DNA from: Mycobacteroides franklinii
GTDB lineage: Bacteria > Actinomycetota > Actinomycetes > Mycobacteriales > Mycobacteriaceae
Length of the DNA stretch: 64,000 nt
Direction of reading: 5' to 3'
Assembly: GCF_002013895.1 (NCBI RefSeq)
Contig: NZ_MAFQ01000011.1
Coordinates: forward strand, 1 to 64,000
Shown here: piece after piece, positions 31,426 to 40,773 of the stretch
Numbering within the stretch: position 1 is the stretch's first letter
How the letters are laid out: every line of letters begins with the position of its first letter
Translations under genes and position numbers: made by a program
The notes under the pieces: generated by a model
The model's input: the letters and a program-made list of their open reading frames with translations, nothing else
The model's database searches: none
Told to the model about the DNA's origin: nothing

Positions 31426-32444
31426 ATCTCCAGCCGACCGCAGCACAGGGGTGAACACGGAGCGCCGTTCACGCTGAATCCGTACCCGGGGACCGGATTT
31501 ACCCCGTCGGCCCGTAGCGGGGATCTACCTTCCACGACCTCTGCGATCAGGTCCACCGCGAGGCGCGCGAAGCGCTCATCGGCACCAGGGGTTGCCGCGC
31601 GCGTGAACTCGATATCGTGCTCGGCCGCGAACTCACGAGCCTCGTTGTCCAAGTCCCACACCACCTCCAGGTGGTCCGCGACGAACCCGATGGGGGCAAC
31701 TACCACAGATCGGATACCCCGATCCCGCAGAGCAGCAAGATGGTCCACGATGTCCGGTTCGAGCCACGGAACCTGGGGCGGGCCCGAGCGCGACTGCCAC
31801 ACCATGTCGTAATCCTGGTGACCGATTGCGGCGGCGACCAATTGCGCAAGATAGTGCACCTGACGGCTATAGAGCTCCGGACCGTGTCTCCGGTCCGCCG
31901 CGATGGGAATGGAGTGTGCGGTGAACACCAGTCGCGGCTCCCCCCGCAGGCCAGACATTGCGGCCAACACGGCGTCGGCGTACAGCTGCACCAGTGCCGG
32001 ATGGTCGAAGTACTGGCGAAGCTTCACCAGCTCCGGCGCGCCGTCACCCACCGCAGCGCGCGCACGGGCAATGTCCTCCACGTACTGTGTACAGCCCGAG
32101 TAGCCACCCCACGCCGAGGTGGTGAACACGGCAGCACGCCGAATTCCCTTGTCCCGCATGTCGGCGACGGTATCTTCCACCATGGGGTACCAGTTTCGGT
32201 TGCCGAAGAACACCGGCAGCGGATGCCCGGTCAATTCGAGCTGGCGCGAGATCTGATCGACCAGCGCCCGGTTGATGCCGTTGATCGGAGAGACTCCGCC
32301 GAAATGGAAATAGTGTCCGGCGACCTCATCGAGCCGTTCGGGCGGAATCCCGCGGCCACGCGTCACATTCTCCAGAAACGGCCGAACCTCCTGCGGCCCT
32401 TCGGGTCCACCGAAGGACAGCAGGAGCACCGCGTCAAATAACAC
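31422..32444 (-). CDS. hemH: Ferrochelatase (coproporphyrin type)
   Basis: A 340-residue enzyme that inserts Fe2+ into the porphyrin ring. In actinobacteria the substrate is coproporphyrin III, so it is also called CpfC. Family motifs are [11 protein letters not shown] at the start, the region FTAHSIP with the catalytic histidine, and the Glu-containing [14 protein letters not shown]. Cysteines in GYSGCTQY and the C-terminal CSPLCC fit the [2Fe-2S] cluster of actinobacterial ferrochelatases, linking it to the SUF system in this window. The GTG start lies 9 bases after the inhA stop, as in other mycobacteria. Confidence 0.95.
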   Translation of the reverse strand: MLFDAVLLLSFGGPEGPQEVRPFLENVTRGRGIPPERLDEVAGHYFHFGGVSPINGINRALVDQISRQLELTGHPLPVFFGNRNWYPMVEDTVADMRDKGIRRAAVFTTSAWGGYSGCTQYVEDIARARAAVGDGAPELVKLRQYFDHPALVQLYADAVLAAMSGLRGEPRLVFTAHSIPIAADRRHGPELYSRQVHYLAQLVAAAIGHQDYDMVWQSRSGPPQVPWLEPDIVDHLAALRDRGIRSVVVAPIGFVADHLEVVWDLDNEAREFAAEHDIEFTRAATPGADERFARLAVDLIAEVVEGRSPLRADGVNPVPGYGFSVNGAPCSPLCCGRLEI

Positions 32445-32453
32445 AGAAGTCCG

Positions 32454-33263
32454 CTAGAGGAGCTGGGTGTGCGCGCCGCCGTCGGCGAAGATGATGTCGC
32501 CGGTGGTGGCGGGCAGCCAATCGGAAAGCAGCGCGCACACCGTCTTGGCGACCGGAGTCGGATCCTTCATATCCCAGCCGATCGGGGCACGCTGATCCCA
32601 GCCATCCTCCAGCACACTCATCTGCTGGCCGGCTTCTTCGCCCAGTGCACCACCGACGATGGCGCTCATCGCCAGCGTCCGGATGGGACCGGCCGCAACG
32701 AGGTTCGAACGAACACCGGCAGCACCCGCCTCACGCGCCACGAACCGGTTGACCGACTCGAGTGCGCTCTTGGCCACCGTCATCCAGTTGTAGAACGGCA
32801 TCGCCCGGGTCGGGTCGAAGTCCATGCCCACGATGCTGCCGCCCGGATTCATGATGGGCAGCAATGCCTTGGCCAGCGACGCATACGAGAACGCCGAGAT
32901 GTGGAAGCCCTTGGCCACATCCTCAAAGGGGGCCTCGAAGAACGGGTTGAGCCCCATACCGGTCTGCGGCATGAAGCCGATCGAGTGGACGACCCCGTCG
33001 AGCTTGTTGCCCTCCCCGATCACCTCGGAGACCCGACCGGCCAGGCTGGCCAGGTGCTCCTCGTCCTGCACGTTCAGCTCCAGCAGCGGCGCCGGCTGCG
33101 GCAGGCGCTGGGTGATGCGCTCGATCAGGCGCAACCGGTCGAACCCGGTGAGTACCAGCTGCGCGCCCTGCTCCTGCGCGACCTTCGCGATGTGGAAGGC
33201 GATGGACGAATCGGTGATGATGCCCGTCACCAGGATGCGCTTGCCCTCAAGTAGTCCTGCCAC
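32454..33263 (-). CDS. inhA: NADH-dependent enoyl-ACP reductase
   Basis: A 269-residue FAS-II enzyme that reduces 2-trans-enoyl-AcpM during mycolic acid synthesis and is the target of the isoniazid-NAD adduct and ethionamide. The SDR cofactor loop is [10 protein letters not shown]. Catalytic Tyr158 and Lys165 lie in [12 protein letters not shown], and Ser94 (HSIGFMPQ), whose substitution confers resistance in M. tuberculosis, is wild type. The length is identical to the M. tuberculosis enzyme. It follows fabG1 by 74 bases and is probably co-transcribed with it. Confidence 0.98.
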   Translation of the reverse strand: MAGLLEGKRILVTGIITDSSIAFHIAKVAQEQGAQLVLTGFDRLRLIERITQRLPQPAPLLELNVQDEEHLASLAGRVSEVIGEGNKLDGVVHSIGFMPQTGMGLNPFFEAPFEDVAKGFHISAFSYASLAKALLPIMNPGGSIVGMDFDPTRAMPFYNWMTVAKSALESVNRFVAREAGAAGVRSNLVAAGPIRTLAMSAIVGGALGEEAGQQMSVLEDGWDQRAPIGWDMKDPTPVAKTVCALLSDWLPATTGDIIFADGGAHTQLL

Positions 33264-33337
33264 GATTCTCCTTAGGTAATTCGCCTGCGCTCGTGCGCAC
33301 GCTGGGGGACGTTCGACAAAGTTCCTAGTGGGGGGTT

Positions 33338-34105
<768 letters not shown>

Positions 34106-34172
34106 TTAGACTTTGGCCTAACCGACTGGCCCAAACATAAAGGCTCAACGAACCCGCCGACCAGGTACCGAA

Positions 34173-35183
34173 TCAGTTGGGCAGGCGCCGGTTGATGACC
34201 AGGCCGACGAAGGCCGCCGCCAACACCAACAGCGCACCCAGGCGCAGCCACCCGACGCTTGCGTCACCGCGGATCGTCTCGTATCCGATCTGCTGCTGCA
34301 GATTGGCGTACACCTCTTTGAGCTGCCCCAAAGTAGACGCCGTGTACGTCTCCCCGCCCGAGAGCTTGGCCACCTTCTCCATCATGTCGGGGGCATACGG
34401 AACGTTCTGACGCTGCCCGTTGATCTCGACGTACCCGTCCTTGGTGCCGAACGCGATCGTCGAAATGGGCACCTGCTGATCCTTGGCCGTGCGCGCCGCG
34501 GTGTAGGCACCCTTCGGGTTATCAGGGTTCGACGGCACCGTCTCCTTACCGTCGGACATCAAGACGATGCGCGCCGGAGGCGGCTTGTCACCGCCCCCGA
34601 TGACCGCACCCACCGTGGCGATGGCCTGCAGCGCCGTGAAGATGCCCTCACCGGTGGCGGTGCGATCCGCAAGCTGCAGGTTATCCAGGGCATTGACGGT
34701 GGCGTCCCGGTTCGTGGTCGGCGAGACCAGCACCGTCGCGGTGCCCGCGTAGGCGATGAGACCCAGGTTGATACCCGGCGTGAGATTGCGCGCGAACTCC
34801 TTACCGGCTTCCTTCGCGGCGCCCAATCGGCTGGGCGCCACATCGGTCGACTCCATGGACCGCGAGACGTCGACGACGAGCATCACGACGGCACGGTTAC
34901 GCGGAATCCGCACGTCATGTGTCGGGCCGGCCAAGGCGATGGTCAAAACCATGAGACCCACCACCAGCAATGCCGTCGCGGCATGGCGCCACGTGCGGGG
35001 CCGTGTCGGGGCCACCGAGTCCAGCAGTTCGGTGTTCGCGAACCGCAGTACCCGCTTCTGGCGCAGATACTGAGCCACCACGTAGAGGGCGACCAGGCCC
35101 ACCACCAGCAGTAGCACCAGGAAGAACCACGGGTGGGCGAAGCCCGTCAGAGTCATCGGCCCGAAGAATGGCACGTCGTTCAT
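34173..35183 (-). CDS. VWA-domain membrane protein (BatA-like, Rv1481)
   Basis: A 336-residue protein with two N-terminal helices (about 18-38 and 67-86), a von Willebrand factor A domain and a C-terminal helix (about 313-331). The metal-ion adhesion site is DVSRSM at 105-110, with later threonine and Asp (MSDGKE) contributors. It is the last gene of a moxR-DUF58-VWA operon whose genes overlap by four bases each. MoxR/VWA systems act as AAA+ chaperone pairs, in some cases for metal insertion or envelope maintenance. The start is the ATG inside the DUF58 stop. Confidence 0.9.
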   Translation of the reverse strand: MNDVPFFGPMTLTGFAHPWFFLVLLLVVGLVALYVVAQYLRQKRVLRFANTELLDSVAPTRPRTWRHAATALLVVGLMVLTIALAGPTHDVRIPRNRAVVMLVVDVSRSMESTDVAPSRLGAAKEAGKEFARNLTPGINLGLIAYAGTATVLVSPTTNRDATVNALDNLQLADRTATGEGIFTALQAIATVGAVIGGGDKPPPARIVLMSDGKETVPSNPDNPKGAYTAARTAKDQQVPISTIAFGTKDGYVEINGQRQNVPYAPDMMEKVAKLSGGETYTASTLGQLKEVYANLQQQIGYETIRGDASVGWLRLGALLVLAAAFVGLVINRRLPN

Positions 35184-36151
35184 CGCGTCGCCGCCCCTGT
35201 TCCAGCCACCGCACCGCGGCGCTGTTGAGAGACGAATCTCACGATGTCACTGATCCAGTCACGGTCGGTCCGCAAGCTCAAAATCGGTGCACCGCAACGA
35301 CGTAATGTGCGTGCCACCTCTTCATGATGCCTTGCCGCCGCTTGTTCGAAATCACGGCGCAGGTTCTCGTCGATCCGGTACTCCTTGGTGACGCCGGTCT
35401 CGGCATCCTGTAACAGCACCTCGCCGACGTCCGGAAGTTCCACATCGCGCGGATCGAGCACCTCGATACCCAGCACCTCGTGCCGGCCGCCGATCGCACG
35501 CAACGGCCGCATCCAGTTGATGGGGCCAAGAAAGTCACTGATGATCACGGCCATGCCACGACGGCGTTCCGGTCGGCGCAACGCGTCGATGGCTACCGAC
35601 AGATCGCCGCGCACCCCCTGGGGCGCCTTGGGCATGGTCGCGATGCTGCGCAGAATGTCCTGCTCATGGGCGCGACCCGAGCGAGCAGGCAACCGAACAA
35701 TCTTGTCCCCGTTGGCGATGATCGCACCAAGCCGGTTTCCGCCACCGCTGTTGAGGAAGATGATCGCCGCTGCCGCCGCCACCGCGAGATCACGCTTCTC
35801 ACAGTTGGTGGTGCCGAAGTCCAGGCTCGCCGACATGTCGACCACCAGCCACGTCTCCAGCTCGCGATCGGCGATCATCTGTCGGACGTGCGGACTGGTC
35901 GTCCGCGCCGTCACCGACCAGTCCATCCGGCGCACATCGTCGCCGGGCTGATACAGCCGCGACTCCCCCGGCTCCGATCCCGGTCCAGGTATCAAGCCGA
36001 GGTGGTTGCCGTGCAGCACCCCGTCAAGCTTGCGTCGGATCTTCAGTTCCAGCGTCCGCAGTGCCGCCGACAGCTGCGGATCACGGATCTCGCCACGACG
36101 CAGTGACGGGATGTCCACCGGCCGGCCGTTGGCCGGACTTGGCGTGCTCAC
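35180..36151 (-). CDS. DUF58-domain protein (Rv1480-like)
   Basis: A 323-residue cytosolic protein with a DUF58 core: [25 protein letters not shown], cited here as [13 protein letters not shown] and [11 protein letters not shown], then [17 protein letters not shown]. The latter has a VWA-like beta strand and partial metal-site motif. Such proteins bridge MoxR ATPases and VWA proteins. The start overlaps the moxR1 stop by four bases and the stop overlaps the VWA gene start. Confidence 0.9.
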   Translation of the reverse strand: MSTPSPANGRPVDIPSLRRGEIRDPQLSAALRTLELKIRRKLDGVLHGNHLGLIPGPGSEPGESRLYQPGDDVRRMDWSVTARTTSPHVRQMIADRELETWLVVDMSASLDFGTTNCEKRDLAVAAAAAIIFLNSGGGNRLGAIIANGDKIVRLPARSGRAHEQDILRSIATMPKAPQGVRGDLSVAIDALRRPERRRGMAVIISDFLGPINWMRPLRAIGGRHEVLGIEVLDPRDVELPDVGEVLLQDAETGVTKEYRIDENLRRDFEQAAARHHEEVARTLRRCGAPILSLRTDRDWISDIVRFVSQQRRGAVAGTGAATR

Positions 36152-37293
36152 CTGGGTGCGGCGTTATGGGCGGCCGGGACCGGATTGTTGGTCCCAACCA
36201 TCGCAGGCGGCACCGAATTTCCTTGTTGCGGAACAGCATTCACCTGCGGTAGGCCTACTGTCTGCAGAATCCGGTTGATCGCGGTGTCGGCGGAAACCTC
36301 GTCCGCCAGGGCGTCGTAGCTCATCACCAGACGGTGCCGAAGCACATCCGGAATGACCTCGATGACGTCCTGAGGAATCACGTAATCACGCCCGCGCACC
36401 AGAGCCAGCGCACGCGCCGACGCGATGATGCCCAGCGACGCGCGGGGGCTGGCTCCGTAGGAGATCCAGTTCGCAACGTCGCCGAGGCCGAACTGAGCCG
36501 GATTACGGGTCGCCGAGATGACCCGGACCACGTAGTCGACGAGTGCGTGGTGCACGAAGTTGTTGGCAGCCAGGTCCTGCAGGCGCAGCAGTGCTTCGGC
36601 CGACAGAATCTGCTTGGGCTCCGGCGGCGTGACACCCATGCGGTAAATGATCTCCCGCTCTTCTTCGACCGTCGGGTAGTCCACATTGATCTTGAACAGG
36701 AAGCGGTCGCGCTGCGCTTCCGGCAGCGGGTACACGCCCTCGTTCTCGATGGGGTTCTGGGTCGCCATCACCAGGAACGGCTTGGGCATCGGGTACGTCT
36801 TGCCGCCGATGGAGACATGCCGTTCGGCCATGACTTCGAGCAATGCGGACTGCACCTTGGCCGGCGCACGGTTGATCTCGTCGGCCAGCAGGAAGTTCGC
36901 GACCACCGGACCGAGCTCGATATCGAACTCTTCCTTGCCCTGGCGGTAGATGCGGGTACCGATGATGTCGGTGGGCACCAGGTCAGGGGTGAACTGGACA
37001 CGCGAGAACGAGCCACCCACGACCTTGGCGAAGGTCTCGACCGCCAGCGTCTTGGCGACACCGGGCACACCTTCGAGCAACACGTGCCCCTTGGCGAGCA
37101 GGCCGACCAGAATTCGCTCGACGAGCCGGTCCTGGCCCACGATGACGCGCTTGACTTCGAAGATGGCGCGCTCAAGGTTCTGTACCTCTGCGGCCAGGGC
37201 CGGTGACGTCGCACCCTGCGGGGCGTGCGGCACGGGGCCGGCGCTTCCGCCGGAGTACCCGGCACCTCCCCCTGGTTGCCCTGGTGATGACAT
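36148..37293 (-). CDS. moxR1: MoxR-family AAA+ ATPase
   Basis: A 381-residue AAA+ protein. After a Gly/Pro-rich N-terminus, Walker A is GVPGVAKT (75-82), Walker B is LLADEINRAP (about 134-143), sensor 1 is ATQNPIE, and the lid domain follows. The C-terminus is a Pro/Asn-rich tail. The ATG at 37293 has a strong GGAGGGAAG ribosome site; the longer frame upstream is not conserved. It matches Rv1479. It sits between ripB and the DUF58/VWA genes, and the order ripA-ripB-moxR1 is conserved, suggesting a tie to envelope functions. Confidence 0.95.
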   Translation of the reverse strand: MSSPGQPGGGAGYSGGSAGPVPHAPQGATSPALAAEVQNLERAIFEVKRVIVGQDRLVERILVGLLAKGHVLLEGVPGVAKTLAVETFAKVVGGSFSRVQFTPDLVPTDIIGTRIYRQGKEEFDIELGPVVANFLLADEINRAPAKVQSALLEVMAERHVSIGGKTYPMPKPFLVMATQNPIENEGVYPLPEAQRDRFLFKINVDYPTVEEEREIIYRMGVTPPEPKQILSAEALLRLQDLAANNFVHHALVDYVVRVISATRNPAQFGLGDVANWISYGASPRASLGIIASARALALVRGRDYVIPQDVIEVIPDVLRHRLVMSYDALADEVSADTAINRILQTVGLPQVNAVPQQGNSVPPAMVGTNNPVPAAHNAAPR

Positions 37294-37467
37294 CAACTTC
37301 CCTCCGGCTCTGCCTGACGATTTCATGCCATGTTGGTGGCGCGGTTCATACGAGCGGCACCCAACCCTGGGCGGCGCCTTCGGTCCACTATTCCAGCATC
37401 CCGGGATTTGGTCCACGTACCCGTTCGCTGGCGCGCCGCTTCTAGCTGACCCGCAGGATCAGAAGAG

Positions 37468-38220
37468 CTACCACGCGATGATACGAACCGCGTAAGGAGT
37501 CATACCGCCCGTGCGCACCGGAGACACCGTCACCTTCGCCGCACTGCCGCTGGCTTCCAGCATCTGACCATTGCCGAGGTAGATCACCACGTGCTGCGAA
37601 CCACCAGGCCCGTAGAAGAGAAGGTCTCCGCGTTTGGCCTGCGAGACCGGAACCTTCTGGCCGGAGTTGTATTGGTCACCGGAGTACTTCGGCAGCTTCA
37701 CGCCCGCGGCCGCATAGGAGAACATCGTGAAACCCGAGCAGTCGAAGCCGACCTTGCCAGAGTCGTAGTCCACGCCACCGCTCGGTCCGCGCACCGTGCC
37801 ACCACCCCAGGAGTACGGCACACCCAGTTGGGTGCCGCCGCGCTGGATCACGCGTTCCACGGCAGCGCGGCCGTACACCAGCGGACGCCCCGCACCCGCG
37901 GACGCACCGCCGATTCCTAACGCACCCAGCGCGGTCTGGCCGACCCCCATGACACCGTTCATGATCTTCGTGGGATCCGCACCCTGGCTCGGGCCGGAGA
38001 ACGGCAACGTGTTGTCGTATTGGCCGCCCGTCGGGTTCAGACCGAGCGCGTTGAGGAAGGCCGTTCCGACATTGGGTCCAAGCGGGTTGTCATCGGCGGT
38101 GGCCCGCGGGACACCCATGAACAAGACCAACGCGATCGCGATGGTCACTGCGATGGCCGACCGTAATAGGAAGAGCCCCTGCGCTTTTAGCACCTTTGCC
38201 GCTTTCACCACTTCTACCAC
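37468..38220 (-). CDS. ripB: NlpC/P60 peptidoglycan endopeptidase RipB
   Basis: A 250-residue exported protein with a signal peptide (about 1-42; hydrophobic AIAVTIAIALVLFMGV). A C-terminal NlpC/P60 domain contains the catalytic Cys161 (FDCSGF) and His210 (SQHVVIYLG). It hydrolyses the D-Glu to meso-diaminopimelate bond in peptide stems. Compared with RipA it lacks the coiled-coil inhibitory domain. The GTG at 38220 overlaps the ripA stop by seven bases. Other in-frame GTG codons lie nearby, so the exact start is uncertain. Confidence 0.93.
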   Translation of the reverse strand: MVEVVKAAKVLKAQGLFLLRSAIAVTIAIALVLFMGVPRATADDNPLGPNVGTAFLNALGLNPTGGQYDNTLPFSGPSQGADPTKIMNGVMGVGQTALGALGIGGASAGAGRPLVYGRAAVERVIQRGGTQLGVPYSWGGGTVRGPSGGVDYDSGKVGFDCSGFTMFSYAAAGVKLPKYSGDQYNSGQKVPVSQAKRGDLLFYGPGGSQHVVIYLGNGQMLEASGSAAKVTVSPVRTGGMTPYAVRIIAW

Positions 38221-39698
38221 TCAATCATCCGGGTTACATAGGGCGTCATGCCGCTGGTGCGGACCGGCGACACCTTGACCACGTCGCCGGTGTTCGGCGC
38301 TTCGAGCATCTGGCCGTTGCCCAGGTACAGCGCAACGTGCTGGCTTGCGTTGGGGCCGTAGAAGATCATGTCGCCGCGCTTCATCTCGGCACTGGGTACC
38401 TTGCGCCCGGAGTTGTACTGGTAACCGGTGTAGTGCCGCAGCCTGATGCCGACCGCGGCGAAGCCGTACATCATCAGCCCGGAGCAGTCGTAGCCGACAG
38501 TTCCTGCGCCGGAATCGATTCCGCGCGTCGGGCCATTGTATGAACCACCGCCCCAGGAGTACGGCGTGCCCATCGCGCTGCCGGCACGGGCGATGACTCG
38601 CTCCACGTTCTCCCGGCCGTAGACCTTCGGGAGGTACTCGCCACCTTCGCCGGAAGATGCCGCCGCCGGGGCAGCCTTGGGGCAGAAGATGCCGATCACA
38701 CCACACACCGCGGACTGGCCGACATTGGCCGCGGTGTTGCCGATGCCCAACACCATATTGATCGTCTGCGTCGGGTCGGTAGGAACGTTGGCGCTGGCGA
38801 TCATCGGAAGGGTCGTGTCCCATTCGCCGCCGGCCGACGCCACCGGCGCCGGGCCCTCGGTCCATTCATTGCCGTTACCCGCGATGGCGGCACTGGGGTT
38901 GATCACCCGCGCCGTCGCTGTCGAGGCGGCGTAGGCGGGGCCGCGTGCCGCGGCGAGCTGCGCCTCCGCGCTCTTCTTCTTGGCAGCCAGATCCGAGGCC
39001 ATACCGCGCTGCGACTCCAGCTTCGTCTGCACGTCCTTCATCGCCGACACCAAGTCGTCCTGCTGCCGCTGCGCATCCGCGGCGGCCTGGTCGGCCTTGT
39101 CCTTGATGGCGCGCGCCTGCGACTCCTTGTTGACCTGCTCGGTACGGGCCCGGCGCAAGTTATCCATGACGGTCTGCGAGCTCGCCTCGACGCTCTTGGT
39201 CACGGAGGCCAGCCGCACGACGTCGTCGGGGTTGGTCGCGGTCAGGTATGAGGTCGACGGGCCTGCCATATAGGTTGCCGCGGCCATCCGGTCGAACTTG
39301 CCCTGCGCTTCAGTGATGGCACCGTTGGCGATATCGACAGCGCGCTGCCCCTCGTCCACCGCCGCGGCGGCGCTGGACGCGTTGTCGCGGGCGGCCTGCA
39401 GATCGACCAATCCCTTATTGATGGACTCCTGCTGGGTCTGGACATCGGCGGTGAGCTGCTCGATCTGCTGATTGGTATCGGCCAGCTGGGTGATCAACGA
39501 GGCCATGTCGTTCGGCTCGGCAGACGTGACGGCAATGGTCGGGGGCACCATCATCAGGCTGGCGGCCAGCAGCGGCGGCACCACCAGCGCGGCCACCATG
39601 GTTCGTTTGCCAGCGACCGCGAAACTCTGCGGGAATGTCCGCTTCATCGCTTCTGCCGCCTCCTCAATCCTCGGCGCTCGTCGAGCCTTCTCGGTCAT
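38214..39698 (-). CDS. ripA: NlpC/P60 peptidoglycan endopeptidase RipA
   Basis: A 494-residue secreted autolysin needed for septum splitting in mycobacteria. A long basic signal region (hydrophobic MVAALVVPPLLAASLMMVPP) is followed by a coiled-coil domain (about 65-255) that keeps the enzyme inactive until it is processed. A linker follows, then the catalytic domain with Cys405 (YDCSGL) and His454 (SQHVALYLG), 49 residues apart as in M. tuberculosis RipA. It is upstream of and overlaps ripB. Confidence 0.95.
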   Translation of the reverse strand: MTEKARRAPRIEEAAEAMKRTFPQSFAVAGKRTMVAALVVPPLLAASLMMVPPTIAVTSAEPNDMASLITQLADTNQQIEQLTADVQTQQESINKGLVDLQAARDNASSAAAAVDEGQRAVDIANGAITEAQGKFDRMAAATYMAGPSTSYLTATNPDDVVRLASVTKSVEASSQTVMDNLRRARTEQVNKESQARAIKDKADQAAADAQRQQDDLVSAMKDVQTKLESQRGMASDLAAKKKSAEAQLAAARGPAYAASTATARVINPSAAIAGNGNEWTEGPAPVASAGGEWDTTLPMIASANVPTDPTQTINMVLGIGNTAANVGQSAVCGVIGIFCPKAAPAAASSGEGGEYLPKVYGRENVERVIARAGSAMGTPYSWGGGSYNGPTRGIDSGAGTVGYDCSGLMMYGFAAVGIRLRHYTGYQYNSGRKVPSAEMKRGDMIFYGPNASQHVALYLGNGQMLEAPNTGDVVKVSPVRTSGMTPYVTRMIEW

Positions 39699-39728
39699 CA
39701 GCGGCCCTTCCCCGACGCGCTCCCAGTA

Positions 39729-39823
39729 GTCACATCAGACGCACTAACAACATTGGCGCCACTTGCACCGTACGTCACTTTTGCACCTAATGAAACTTTA
39801 GTCACAAATTACATATGTGTAAT
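39729..39823. promoter_or_regulatory. AT-rich ripA upstream region with GTCAC repeats and a 16-bp inverted repeat
   Basis: The 266-base gap upstream of ripA is unusually AT-rich. It holds three similarly oriented GTCAC-type boxes: GTCACA (39729-39734), GTCACT (39774-39779) and GTCACA (39801-39806). These resemble the core described for the response regulator MtrA, which controls ripA in M. tuberculosis. Next to them is an inverted repeat ATTACATATGTGTAAT (39808-39823). Binding is inference. The rest of the gap up to 39964 shows nothing else I recognise. Confidence 0.45.
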
Positions 39824-39964
39824 TAATTGCCCTCTGACAGACAATTCCACAGACGTCTTCTGGCGGTTAATTGACCTGAATTGAATACCGGCAGTTCATC
39901 CGGGTTCTATAGTGCGCGCGGCTATTTCGCGGTGGAACGGGATGTGCGAATGGTTTGCAAAACG

Positions 39965-40522
39965 TTACTTAACCGAGTCATTCGCGAACCGGCCGCGAAC
40001 GAGGGTAATTCCGGCGCAAACGGCCGCGACGAGCAAGACGAGTGCAATGGTCAGCGTGGTCCACGAGAAGTGCTCACGCCCTAGTTCGTCCACGAAGTTA
40101 TTGGCCGAGAGCACGGGGTTTCCCGTCTTTGCGACGTCCTGACCCGCCTCCAGCGTCACCCTGTCGTATGTGGCGCTGTAGGTACCCGCGTACGACGGGC
40201 TGATGACAAGGATGGTCGAGTCCGGGTGATCCTTGCCGATCTCGGTGGCGATATCGCGCAGCGGGGTGTCAATCCAGGGATTGCCGGGAAGTGCGATGAC
40301 CTTCAGATCGATGTTCTTGGCGTGCGCCTTCGCGACGACGTCCTTCAGGCCGGGGACGTCGGCCGGCTGAGCTGCGATCCCGTCTTTGTTGACATCCGCG
40401 CGCGCCATCTCCAGACACTTGGCCGACCACCCCATGGGATCGGTTCCCGCCGTCTGGATTGACACACCCACCGCCTGGCACAACTCAGCGGGGATGAAGG
40501 TCGGCAGGTGCTGCGGCGTCAC
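39965..40522 (-). CDS. Rv1476-like membrane protein
   Basis: A 185-residue protein with an N-terminal soluble domain (MTPQHLPTFIPAELC to about residue 150) resembling TPM-type modulators, and one C-terminal transmembrane helix (LTIALVLLVAAVCAGITLV). The short tail is basic. Function is unknown. The GTG start at 40522 has TAGATT six bases upstream, suggesting a leaderless message. Its position between ripA and divergent acn equals that of Rv1476. Confidence 0.8.
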   Translation of the reverse strand: MTPQHLPTFIPAELCQAVGVSIQTAGTDPMGWSAKCLEMARADVNKDGIAAQPADVPGLKDVVAKAHAKNIDLKVIALPGNPWIDTPLRDIATEIGKDHPDSTILVISPSYAGTYSATYDRVTLEAGQDVAKTGNPVLSANNFVDELGREHFSWTTLTIALVLLVAAVCAGITLVRGRFANDSVK

Positions 40523-40606
40523 GCGATCAATCTAACCCGCCCCGAGCGCCGCGTTGTGCACCCGGACACGCCCTATTTGACGTGCATAACGCCGCCTTCT
40601 CCGAGA

Positions 40607-40620
40607 GTGGCGAATGCCAC
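40607..40620. promoter_or_regulatory. Inverted repeat GTGGC-N4-GCCAC in the acn upstream region
   Basis: A perfect 5-bp inverted repeat in the 251-base gap between the Rv1476-like gene and acn. It could be an operator for a second regulator of acn or for the divergent gene. No assignment is possible. Confidence 0.3.
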
Positions 40621-40660
40621 CGTGGAAATGGCGAGTGAAATTTGGACATCCCCCTTATTA

Positions 40661-40684
40661 CGGGACAAGCGTACTGTTAGACTA
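40661..40684 (+). promoter_or_regulatory. AcnR operator and -10 box of acn
   Basis: CGGGACAAGCGTACTG (40661-40676) differs at one base from the AcnR consensus CAGNACNNNCGTACTG described for corynebacteria and mycobacteria. A TAGACT -10-like hexamer follows at 40679-40684. Overlap of operator and promoter fits repression by the AcnR encoded downstream of acn. Confidence 0.7.
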
Positions 40685-40773
40685 GCGATGGAAGGCAGCC
40701 ATCTGCGGTGGCGCCTCCGGAACCCCGCCTGGCACAGCCCGCCGGCGGGTGACCTTCGAGCTTTGGAGCTGAT

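Noticed and set aside
39699-39964. Possible ydaO-type (c-di-AMP) riboswitch before ripA
   Set aside because: The conserved GGGG and AACCGCC-like blocks are absent; only protein-site-like repeats are visible.
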